Of a DNA stretch of 14,779 bases, positions 7,639-14,491 are shown in pieces (positions within the stretch are counted from its first letter, which is position 1; every line of letters begins with the position of its first letter). Both the position numbers and the translations under genes were made by a program. The notes under the pieces were generated by a model. It was not told where the DNA came from, searched no databases, and saw only the letters and a program-made list of their open reading frames with translations. The stretch is from the NCBI GenBank assembly GCA_015232795.1, contig JADFYX010000028.1, positions 1 through 14,779 of the forward strand, read 5' to 3'. This DNA comes from Magnetococcales bacterium (GTDB lineage: Bacteria > Pseudomonadota > Magnetococcia > Magnetococcales > JADFYX01).

Positions 7639-8514
7639 ATGACCCTACAAACAATCGGACAAACGAGTATATACCATCCTATGAATAGCAAGCCAGTTGA
7701 TCAAGAGTTATTTAATGTAGTACGTGATCTTTTGGTTGCAAAGCGCACGTTGACAGCTAAAACAGCAACAGCGATTATTATCCATCTGGATGTTGACGAT
7801 GCCGTGGTTGGCCTGGAATCTGGTAGCGTTGCAGATTTAGAGGAGTATGAGGCAGAGTTGATGCTGTCACCTCTATTTACCCCCAGCAATAGTGACAGGG
7901 CGTTTTGTGAAGCTGCTCTCTCCCCTTCTGGCATTACTTCCCAAACTCTTAATGAGTTGTTTATACAACTCTCCCAAGCAAAACTTTCCTGTCCGGTAAC
8001 TTATGGCCTGACAACGGGGTTATTGAATATTCCCGATATTATAATAGAACGCTATATCCGCCTTTTAGGGCTAACCACCAAGATCTCTGAACCTATTGTT
8101 GAGCTACTTGAGGCGGTGGTAGAGAGTGACAACCGCAACCATGCATTTTCACTTGCCAGACGACCTGTTTGGAGCAACAGCAATAGTTGCGATGTTTTGG
8201 CTGTATGTTTGGAAAAAATGCAGCAAAAAAATAGCTTTTCTCTAAATAAGATGGATTTCTTAACCGGGTTTGTTCGCACTTATAGACCAACCTCCCAAGA
8301 TATTCTACTTACCAACTTAAACAATTTGGTAACAGCTTATCATCAGGATAAGGACCATCCGGTCTATAACAGAAATTTGGCAAAAAAACAGGAAAAATCC
8401 CTAATGCCCCTCTCTTGTAATGCTGATATAAGAGCAAACAGAATCGCCATGGCTTATGCTATACTTGGGGATTTTGATTTAGAGACTATTACGAAGGAAG
8501 AGCCAATTAGTTAA
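7639..8514 (+). CDS. Hypothetical protein, 291 residues, family not recognised
   Basis: I do not recognise this protein. It has no signal peptide, transmembrane segment or cysteine cluster. The composition suggests a mostly helical soluble fold, with a leucine-rich middle (near NIPDIIIERYIRLLGLTTK and EPIVELLEAVVESD) and a short polar C-terminal tail. The first 20 residues are polar and could be a poorly conserved extension: a second in-frame ATG lies at 7681, but neither start has a strong ribosome site (AAGG at 7625-7628, 10 bases before 7639). It lies 144 bases after the EAL gene on the same strand, so the two may be functionally linked, although the inverted repeat between them leaves co-transcription uncertain. 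Its last 8 bases overlap the converging oxidoreductase gene. Codon use looks like that of its neighbours. Confidence 0.8.
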   Translation: MTLQTIGQTSIYHPMNSKPVDQELFNVVRDLLVAKRTLTAKTATAIIIHLDVDDAVVGLESGSVADLEEYEAELMLSPLFTPSNSDRAFCEAALSPSGITSQTLNELFIQLSQAKLSCPVTYGLTTGLLNIPDIIIERYIRLLGLTTKISEPIVELLEAVVESDNRNHAFSLARRPVWSNSNSCDVLAVCLEKMQQKNSFSLNKMDFLTGFVRTYRPTSQDILLTNLNNLVTAYHQDKDHPVYNRNLAKKQEKSLMPLSCNADIRANRIAMAYAILGDFDLETITKEEPIS

Positions 8515-9484
8515 CCTCACTAAGGGCGTGGGCTAGCTTTAAAGCCGACAGACCATTGGCAAGAGAGCTTATCGGCGCACGTTTTTCTCTTACCGCTGCT
8601 ATATAATCATCCATAGCCAACTGTTGTATATCGCAGTCCGGCACTCCCCAAACTGGCTCTTTTAACAGCTTTCGCCCTAAACGCTCACGGAAATTTTTTG
8701 GTGGTTTTGGACCTTTCAAGGTTTGATAATCCAAACTTCCATTGGGGTGAATAATGGTAAATTGATCTTCCAGGTTTACACTTGAAAAAGTACCACCATG
8801 GACCACCACTGATACATTGCCGGGATAGTCGATAAGTGCAGCCCCCATATCGGCACACTGCAAAAAAGGCCGGGTAATGGTTGCAGTTGAGTGAACCTTC
8901 ATAGGTTCACCAAAAAACCAGTTGAGAACATCAAGCCAGTGAATCCCCTGATTCATAAATGCCGGACTATGGCTAATACGCCACCCTGTACCCCACTCAT
9001 AATATTTTTGGTTGCGGCTTTTCATAATAGTCAACGCTGCGGTTTTGGGTAGATCTTTGGCCTCTTTTTCTAAAGTTTTTTTCATCTGTTGCAACAAAGG
9101 GTCAAAACGATATTGGGATATTACCCCTACTATTCTATCGGAATTTTTAGCTGCCAAAACCAAGCCTTCAGCTTTGCTAATATCGACATCAACTGGTTTT
9201 TCAATCAGAAGGTGTTTTCCTGCTGCCAAACCTTGGGTTGCAATATCGACATGCCTGGTGGGTTCGTTAAAAATCATCACAATATCAACGGTGTCATCGT
9301 TAAGAATGGCCGTTAAAGAGTCTGTTCCCTGTAAGACACCATTGTCTTTTGCAAACTGCTCTGAGCGTGCTAGGTTACGGCTGTGAATCCACTTACATGT
9401 CACCCCAGTTATTTTGTGCAATCTTTTAATATGGTAAGGGACAATACCCGAAGTTCCTATAATAGCGACTTGTAAATTTTTCAT
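8507..9484 (-). CDS. Gfo/Idh/MocA family NAD(P)-dependent oxidoreductase
   Basis: A 325-residue enzyme of the family that oxidises or reduces sugars, nucleotide sugars or cyclitols using NAD(P). The N-terminal Rossmann domain opens with AIIGTSGIVPYH (7-18) and contains the family's EKP motif at 95-97 (LLIEKPVDV). The C-terminal alpha/beta domain has WGTGWRISHSPAFMNQGIHWLD, whose H182 and D185 fit the usual G-x-H-x-x-D catalytic pattern. The substrate cannot be read from sequence. Its ATG overlaps the stop of the upstream radical SAM gene as ATGA (9481-9484), which suggests translational coupling and a shared pathway. Its stop overlaps the converging hypothetical gene by 8 bases. A sugar-modification role, for example in surface polysaccharide or a small cyclitol, is inferred. 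Confidence 0.88.
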   Translation of the reverse strand: MKNLQVAIIGTSGIVPYHIKRLHKITGVTCKWIHSRNLARSEQFAKDNGVLQGTDSLTAILNDDTVDIVMIFNEPTRHVDIATQGLAAGKHLLIEKPVDVDISKAEGLVLAAKNSDRIVGVISQYRFDPLLQQMKKTLEKEAKDLPKTAALTIMKSRNQKYYEWGTGWRISHSPAFMNQGIHWLDVLNWFFGEPMKVHSTATITRPFLQCADMGAALIDYPGNVSVVVHGGTFSSVNLEDQFTIIHPNGSLDYQTLKGPKPPKNFRERLGRKLLKEPVWGVPDCDIQQLAMDDYIAAVREKRAPISSLANGLSALKLAHALSEVN

Positions 9485-10521
9485 TCCATTTTACGCCCAT
9501 AGATGGAGTGTTGCAAAAGACGTTTTAAAATATCTTTTTTACCGTGTATGGTCTTAAAGCCGGGATAATCACAGCCACGACACATCACATTTGCATTGCG
9601 GTCATTTGCCAACAACATTTTGTGTACAGTACGAAAACGGCTACCATTCCAAATTTCCATAATGTCTTCATCCATAATATTGCCCATAGGATCGGTAAAA
9701 AAGACATCTTTGGAGCATTTGCTAACGGTGCCATCGGTTGTAATGTGAAAATCTGTAAGGGGAGAGTGACAAAAACCTAAAAAGTTTTTTGTCGTTACCA
9801 TGCCCTTGTTTGGAGAAGAACCGGTTTGGTTCGATAAAATTTCATTCTCCCGGCGACGGTTGCAGTTATAACGAAATACGCCAAAGCCTTTAACAGGGTC
9901 GGGACCGTGGCCTGTTGTTATCTCATCATGGGTAAAACGTTTTGCCAACACTTCACTTTCAAATTTTTGAATATTTTGTGGCAGAGGCAGATCGGGGTTA
10001 GCTGCACAGGCATCGTTATAATAGTTGACTGTTATCTCGTTGATACCAGCATCTAAAACGGCTGTTCCGCTGCTGGGGTTTAATTTACGCCCATTGGTAA
10101 GCAGTTGTAGCCACACCTTTGGTAGCTGCTCTCTAGCATAGGCTATATAAGCTGGAAGATCCTGGGAGAGGAGTGGTTCGCTGGTAATATGGAAGGCAAC
10201 CCGTCCACGAAAAGCCACCTCTTTTAAGTTATCTATCCCCTTTTTAAAGACAGCAAAAGGCATATGCTGATCGGGACGTATCTCATTTTCAACGGAGCCA
10301 GCACAAAAAGCACAGTGAGAGTTACAGCGGGTGCGTAACTCAAAAAAAACCGTTTCAAATATATCTGGTCCACGGTTGTTAACACCACGATATTTGGCAA
10401 TATGGGGTTTTGCTACTATTTTTACTATTAACCTTTGCGCAAAAAATGGCCCATTTTGCACAACATGCCTAACCAATTTATCTCTATACCAAACTAGATT
10501 TTTAGTTAAGGTTTTAATCAT
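9481..10521 (-). CDS. Radical SAM protein with C-terminal SPASM/twitch-like domain
   Basis: A 346-residue radical S-adenosylmethionine enzyme. The cluster motif is CNSHCAFC, with C66, C70 and C73 in the C-x3-C-x2-C pattern after the strand FETVFFELRTR. A following HITSEPLLS stretch fits the Gly/Glu SAM-binding region, and LLTNGRKL is typical of the barrel. The C-terminal part has C251, C269 (C-x12-G-x4-C, in FCHSPLTDFHITTDGTVSKC), GNIMDEDIMEIWNGSRF and C314-x2-C317 (CRGCDYPG), a SPASM/twitch-like arrangement able to bind an auxiliary 4Fe-4S cluster. BtrN-type dehydrogenases and peptide- or sugar-modifying enzymes share this layout, so the reaction is open. The ATG at 10521 is preferred; a GTG at 10524 is in frame. 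It is coupled to the downstream oxidoreductase and sits 38 bases after the tandem-repeat protein gene. Confidence 0.88.
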   Translation of the reverse strand: MIKTLTKNLVWYRDKLVRHVVQNGPFFAQRLIVKIVAKPHIAKYRGVNNRGPDIFETVFFELRTRCNSHCAFCAGSVENEIRPDQHMPFAVFKKGIDNLKEVAFRGRVAFHITSEPLLSQDLPAYIAYAREQLPKVWLQLLTNGRKLNPSSGTAVLDAGINEITVNYYNDACAANPDLPLPQNIQKFESEVLAKRFTHDEITTGHGPDPVKGFGVFRYNCNRRRENEILSNQTGSSPNKGMVTTKNFLGFCHSPLTDFHITTDGTVSKCSKDVFFTDPMGNIMDEDIMEIWNGSRFRTVHKMLLANDRNANVMCRGCDYPGFKTIHGKKDILKRLLQHSIYGRKME

Positions 10522-10550
10522 CACAAATGCTGTTTATTCCTCTTCAGCAT
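10521..10550 (-). other. Possible 9-codon minicistron coupled to the radical SAM start
   Basis: On the minus strand an ATG at 10550-10548 opens a 9-codon frame (MLKRNKQHL) whose TGA shares a base with the radical SAM ATG (TGATG, 10523-10519). AAGAGG (10544-10539) is the only Shine-Dalgarno-like sequence near, and it is about 17 bases from that ATG, too far for an ideal direct start. The minicistron has no clear ribosome site of its own, so it may be chance. Confidence 0.25.
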
Positions 10551-10559
10551 GTAAAAAAA

Positions 10560-10931
10560 TCAAAGTCCACTACCCTGATTTTTAATCCGCTCAATTTCAC
10601 CGAGAACCATCTCTTCAGCTAATTTTGGCAACATCTCGGCGACCAACTCTTTCACCATATCACGGGCCATGGTTTCAACCTGGGGGGCAAAGGCTTCCCG
10701 TATGGCAGCCGTTAGATGCTCACTATCAATAGCAACGGAGCGTTCCTGGGCGTGAATGCGTCCAATCTCCTCTTGCACCACTTTTTGGGCTATCTGGGGC
10801 AGCATAGCCCGGACCAAATCCCGCATACTATCTTTGGCCCCACTGGAAACTTGTTTGACAAAAGCCCCCTTAACTTGCTCATCCAAAGCGATTTTATTGG
10901 AGTCAGACAGACCCCCACTTTCAGCTACCAT
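10560..10931 (-). CDS. Small helical protein made of two tandem ~57-residue repeats, function unknown
   Basis: A 123-residue, probably all-helical, soluble protein. Residues 20-59 and 77-116 are copies of one unit: aligned at an offset of 57 residues, about 17 of 40 positions are identical, including LV-x2-ML-P-x2-A-x2-V and the E-I-x-R-I end (copy one LVRAMLPQIAQKVVQEEIGRI at 39-59, copy two LVAEMLPKLAEEMVLGEIERI at 96-116). The motif resembles the helical C-terminal segment of PopZ/DUF2497-like proteins and similar helices in some deltaproteobacterial regulators, but that likeness is from memory and may be convergent. The ATG at 10931 is chosen because TAAGGAGG joins the proS stop directly to its ribosome site, 5-6 bases upstream; a GTG at 10937 would lie within that site. 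It is the third gene in the run after folE2 and proS, so it is probably co-translated with proS. Confidence 0.8.
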   Translation of the reverse strand: MVAESGGLSDSNKIALDEQVKGAFVKQVSSGAKDSMRDLVRAMLPQIAQKVVQEEIGRIHAQERSVAIDSEHLTAAIREAFAPQVETMARDMVKELVAEMLPKLAEEMVLGEIERIKNQGSGL

Positions 10932-10936
10932 AATCA

Positions 10937-10945
10937 CCCTCCTTA
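10937..10945 (-). promoter_or_regulatory. Ribosome binding site fused to the proS stop codon
   Basis: On the minus strand the proS stop TAA (10945-10943) runs straight into GGAGGG (10942-10937), 5 bases before the ATG at 10931. This strong site decides the start of the tandem-repeat gene and shows tight coupling to proS. Confidence 0.75.
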
Positions 10946-12661
10946 CGATTCCTGCAACAAACCCTTAGTACGGTTGATCAACAACTCGCCAACCTTATCT
11001 AAAGCCACCTTTTCGGATGAGCCATCAACACGGCTCTGCACCTCAACCGCTCCCTCTTTTATACCACGACCACCAATGACCACCCTTAAGGGTGCACCAA
11101 TTAAATCGGCATCTTTAAACTTAACCCCAAGACGCTCGTTTCTATCATCGAGTAGAGGCTCCAAGCCACTCTCTTGAAGCTGTTTATAAATCTCTTCTGC
11201 CAATTGCGCTGCTGCTGCCTCTTTGGGGTTGATAAGCAGAATTTCAACATGAAATGGTGCTAAAAATATGGGCCAGACAATGCCGTTATCATCGTGGTTT
11301 TGCTCAATAGCTGCTGCCACAATACGGGAGACACCAATACCGTAACAACCCATTAACGGGGTCTGCTCCCGGCCCCCTTGGTTTAACACGGTCATCCCCA
11401 TGGATTTGGTGTATTTATCACCAAGTTTAAATACATGACCAACCTCAATGCCCCTATCCAACCTCAACGTACCGAAGTCACAACGAGAGCAAGAGTCCCC
11501 GGCTTGCACATTACGTAAATCGGCAAATTCAGGCCGGGGTAGATCACTCTCCCAATTTACCCCAGTTAGATGGAAATCATCTTCATTGGCACCACAGATA
11601 AAGTCACTGCTATTTTTAAGAGATAGATCGGCAATAATAGGCAAAGAAATGTTAACAGGCCCTATAGAACCTACCCCTACTCCAGTTAGTTTTTTTACTT
11701 CCTCTGGCTCCATAAGTCTAAAATTATCACCATCTAAAAAGTTAGCAGCTTTAATTTCGTTTAGTTCATGATCCCCACGCAGGAGCAACATAAACCGTCC
11801 TTCGTCTGTCTCCACCAACAACGATTTACAGGTTTTATCTGGGGTGACAGCAAAAAATCCGGCTACCTCATCAATAGTTTTGATGTTGGGAGTTGCAACC
11901 TTTTGCATTTGGGCAGTTGGTCTGCAAGCTACAACATCTGGCCAACCGGCAACTGCTTTTTCCAGGTTGGCAGCATAATCACAGTTACTACAAGATGCTA
12001 TAGCATCTTCACCAGACTCAGCCAACACATGGAACTCATGGGAGTCCGAACCACCAATAGCACCTGTGTCAGCCTCTACAGCACTAAAAGAGAGACCACA
12101 GCGTTTGAATATCTGCTGATAAGCTTTAAACATCAGCTCATAGCTATTATCAAGGCTCTCCTGATCCAGATCAAAGGAGTAGGCATCCTTCATTAAAAAC
12201 TCTCTACCACGCATAATACCAAAGCGTGGTCTTACCTCATCACGAAATTTGGTTTGAATCTGATAAAAATTTGCTGGTAGCTGTTTATAAGAACGTAGCT
12301 CATTACGCACCAGATCTGTAATTACCTCTTCATGGGTTGGGCCAAAGCAAAAATCTCTTCCCCCACGGTCTCTGAAGCGTAATAGTTCTGTCCCATATTG
12401 CTGCCAGCGACCTGTCTCTTGCCACAACTCGGCTGGTTGCACCGCAGGCATAAACACCTCTTGAGCCCCAGCTCTATCCATCTCTTGCCTTACAATGTTC
12501 TCTACCTTACGCAATACCCGCAGGCCCAAAGGCAACCAGCTATAGATGCCAGCTCCTAGTTGCCGGATCATACCGGAACGCAGCATCAGCTTGTGGGAGA
12601 CAATCTGCGCCTCAACAGGATCTTCTTTTAGGGTAGGCAGTAGGGTTTTACTTAAACGCAT
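10943..12661 (-). CDS. proS: Prolyl-tRNA synthetase (bacterial type, with editing domain)
   Basis: This class II synthetase charges tRNA-Pro with proline. The ATG at 12661 gives 572 residues, the same length as E. coli ProS, and starts MRLSKTLLPTLKEDP like that family; the frame also extends to 12691, but this would overlap folE2 and add ten non-conserved residues. Visible landmarks are LMLRSGMIRQLGAGIYSWLPLG (motif 1 region), GPTHEEVITDL (108-118), motif 2 FRDEVRPRFGIMRGREFLMKDAYSF (139-163), the inserted editing domain (about 224-400) with K279 at the position of the editing Lys of E. coli ProRS, CxxC pairs at C224/C227 and C391/C394, and motif 3 GCYGIGVSRIVAAAIEQNHD (438-457). The folE2 stop is 8 bases upstream of its start, and the tandem-repeat gene follows at once. 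Confidence 0.97.
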   Translation of the reverse strand: MRLSKTLLPTLKEDPVEAQIVSHKLMLRSGMIRQLGAGIYSWLPLGLRVLRKVENIVRQEMDRAGAQEVFMPAVQPAELWQETGRWQQYGTELLRFRDRGGRDFCFGPTHEEVITDLVRNELRSYKQLPANFYQIQTKFRDEVRPRFGIMRGREFLMKDAYSFDLDQESLDNSYELMFKAYQQIFKRCGLSFSAVEADTGAIGGSDSHEFHVLAESGEDAIASCSNCDYAANLEKAVAGWPDVVACRPTAQMQKVATPNIKTIDEVAGFFAVTPDKTCKSLLVETDEGRFMLLLRGDHELNEIKAANFLDGDNFRLMEPEEVKKLTGVGVGSIGPVNISLPIIADLSLKNSSDFICGANEDDFHLTGVNWESDLPRPEFADLRNVQAGDSCSRCDFGTLRLDRGIEVGHVFKLGDKYTKSMGMTVLNQGGREQTPLMGCYGIGVSRIVAAAIEQNHDDNGIVWPIFLAPFHVEILLINPKEAAAAQLAEEIYKQLQESGLEPLLDDRNERLGVKFKDADLIGAPLRVVIGGRGIKEGAVEVQSRVDGSSEKVALDKVGELLINRTKGLLQES

Positions 12662-12668
12662 GGTATTA

Positions 12669-13481
12669 CTACTCTTTATTGCCGCCTTCAATCATTGCAT
12701 AGGCGGAATGGTTGTGAATTGACTCAAAATTTTCTGATTCTACCGTAAACCAGTTCACCCGGCTATCTTTTTCCAGATCCTCAGCAACAGAACGGACCAT
12801 ATCCTCGACAAATTTGGGATTATTATAGGCATGCTCGGTGACAAATTTTTCGTCAGGTCTTTTTAAAATTGTATAGAGTTGGCATGAGGCATTTGCCTCT
12901 ACCAGATCGATAATCTCCTCTACCCATAAAAACTTTTTAAACTGCACAGATACTGTAACATGAGATCTTTGATTGTGGGCTCCTGCGTCGGATATCTCCT
13001 TTGAGCAAGGGCACAGAGATGTTACCGGGACCATAACCTTTACAGTCATTGTATATTTATCACCTGTTAAAACACCAAAAAATTCTATTTCATAGTCCAT
13101 CAATGCAGCAGATTTGCTTACGGGTGCGGTTTTTTTTATAAAATAGGGAAAGTGCAGCTCAATATGAGCCTCTTCAGCATCTAGACGGTTACGAATTTTT
13201 TCCAGAAGATCAGGCAGGCTGGCAACTGAAATAGCTTGATCATATTCCGCCAGCACCTCCAAAAATCGGGACATATGCGTCCCCTTGAAAAGATGGGGCA
13301 GTTTGACATACATATTGATAGAGGCAATGGTGTTTTGCTCGCCCCGACTACGATCACGGACAATAATGGGATAACGTATATCTTTCACCCCAACCTTATC
13401 AATATCAAGGCGACGATGATCCTTACGTGCCTGAACATCAATTAAAGGTTCCTGCTCATCATCTGGTGTTTTAATATCCAT
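12669..13481 (-). CDS. folE2: GTP cyclohydrolase FolE2 (type IB)
   Basis: FolE2 converts GTP to 7,8-dihydroneopterin triphosphate, the first step toward folate and, in many bacteria, queuosine. The 270 residues contain the family hallmarks: LFKGTHMSRF (64-73), SLCPCSKEIS with C157 and C159 (155-164), AGAHNQRSH (166-174) with the conserved His, and the TEHAYNNPKFVEDMVR stretch (215-230) with further metal- and substrate-binding residues. FolE2 is unrelated in sequence to zinc-dependent FolE and can use other metals; some genomes carry it under Zur control, but no Zur box could be confirmed here. It is the first gene of the minus-strand run. It lies divergent from nadK across a 118-base gap with no clear promoter, and only a weak AGG-type ribosome site is seen before its ATG. 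Confidence 0.95.
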   Translation of the reverse strand: MDIKTPDDEQEPLIDVQARKDHRRLDIDKVGVKDIRYPIIVRDRSRGEQNTIASINMYVKLPHLFKGTHMSRFLEVLAEYDQAISVASLPDLLEKIRNRLDAEEAHIELHFPYFIKKTAPVSKSAALMDYEIEFFGVLTGDKYTMTVKVMVPVTSLCPCSKEISDAGAHNQRSHVTVSVQFKKFLWVEEIIDLVEANASCQLYTILKRPDEKFVTEHAYNNPKFVEDMVRSVAEDLEKDSRVNWFTVESENFESIHNHSAYAMIEGGNKE

Positions 13482-13599
13482 AAATTTACTAATACCTAAA
13501 AAGAAATAATCAACTTATTTGGGGTTACAAGAATCTTAGTGTATGGTTGCATTGGTTGTTGGGCAATTTTTTTTATTTTTTTAAGAAGACGATTTACCC
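13482..13599. promoter_or_regulatory. Divergent folE2/nadK intergenic region
   Basis: This 118-base AT-rich gap must contain the start signals for both divergent genes. On the plus strand TTGGGG (13517-13522), 17 bases and TATGGT (13540-13545) form a modest promoter-like pair for nadK; nothing better is visible. On the minus strand only weak TTG-rich candidates are seen. No inverted repeat or obvious operator was found. Confidence 0.35.
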
Positions 13600-14490
13600 A
13601 TGCGTGATATTGGTATCATTACAAAACTATCTAATCCTCAGGCACTTAAAGCCACAGCAAAACTGGCTAAATGGCTCCATAAACAGGGGTGCAAAGTAAC
13701 AATTACCAAAGAGGCGGCAAAGGATGCCAATATAGCAAAAAAAATTGCTTCCTCTGCTGCTCAGGGAACATTAGCACAAAATCGAGATTTAGTGGTGGTT
13801 ATTGGTGGTGATGGGACATTTATTGCTGCTTGTAGGTCGGTTGGCACAACAGGAACCCCTCTTTTGGGCATAAACATGGGCCGTCTGGGGTTTTTGACCG
13901 AAGTAACCAAAGATGCCATGTTAACCACCATGGCAGAGGTGCTGGCAGATCGTTATAAAATAGAAAAACGTATGCTGCTTGAGGTAACAATTAAACGTAA
14001 AAACAAGGAGATTCTCAAACATCTGGTCTTGAATGATACAGTCATTCACAAAGGCGCGTTGGCGAGAATGTTGGAGTATCAGGTCTCAATAGATAATCAG
14101 TTTGTCTTCTCTAGCCGTGCCGATGGTTTAATTATTGCCAGCCCCACAGGTTCCACCGCCTACTCTCTTTCTGCTGGTGGACCAATTATCCACCCCACCC
14201 TAAACACCATTTTGCTTGTACCCATATGCCCCCACACCTTAACCAACAGACCAATTGCGGTCCCTGGAGATGGTGTTATCTTGGTCACTCTTAGCAAAGA
14301 AAGCAGCCATGATCAACGTCTGACACTTGACGGTCAAACCGGATTTCCCCTGCGAGATGGAGATAAACTTTTAATTAAACAGTCCAAACATCAACTCCGG
14401 GTGCTACATGCTGCCGATAGAAACTACTATTCTGTCTTAAGAGAAAAACTGCGCTGGGGTGAACAGGTAGGCACCCAGGATAATTCATAA
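13600..14490 (+). CDS. nadK: NAD kinase
   Basis: NadK phosphorylates NAD+ at the 2'-OH of the adenosine ribose with ATP (or polyphosphate in some groups) to make NADP+, in the cytosol. The 296 residues show the family motifs in order: IGGDGTF (68-74) with the catalytic Asp, NMGRLGFLTE (92-101), LNDTVIHKG (144-152, the N-E/D motif), ASPTGSTAYSLSAGGP (180-195), PICPH (208-212) and LDGQ (243-246). The length matches bacterial NadK (about 290). Its ribosome site is a weak AAGAAG about 11 bases upstream. It is divergent from folE2, and its stop lies one base from the mutM stop on the other strand, with no visible terminator between them. Confidence 0.97.
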   Translation: MRDIGIITKLSNPQALKATAKLAKWLHKQGCKVTITKEAAKDANIAKKIASSAAQGTLAQNRDLVVVIGGDGTFIAACRSVGTTGTPLLGINMGRLGFLTEVTKDAMLTTMAEVLADRYKIEKRMLLEVTIKRKNKEILKHLVLNDTVIHKGALARMLEYQVSIDNQFVFSSRADGLIIASPTGSTAYSLSAGGPIIHPTLNTILLVPICPHTLTNRPIAVPGDGVILVTLSKESSHDQRLTLDGQTGFPLRDGDKLLIKQSKHQLRVLHAADRNYYSVLREKLRWGEQVGTQDNS

Positions 14491-14491
14491 A

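Noticed and set aside
9012..9386. 124-residue plus-strand open frame opposite the oxidoreductase gene
   Set aside because: It lies wholly antisense to a well-supported gene and shows no family motif or ribosome site.
10716..11177. 153-residue plus-strand open frame opposite the tandem-repeat gene and proS
   Set aside because: It is antisense to two supported genes, spans their junction, and has a low-complexity Ser/Pro/Thr composition typical of a shadow frame.
12662..12691. Upstream extension of proS overlapping folE2
   Set aside because: Starting at 12661 gives exactly the E. coli ProS length and N-terminus and places the start 8 bases after the folE2 stop.
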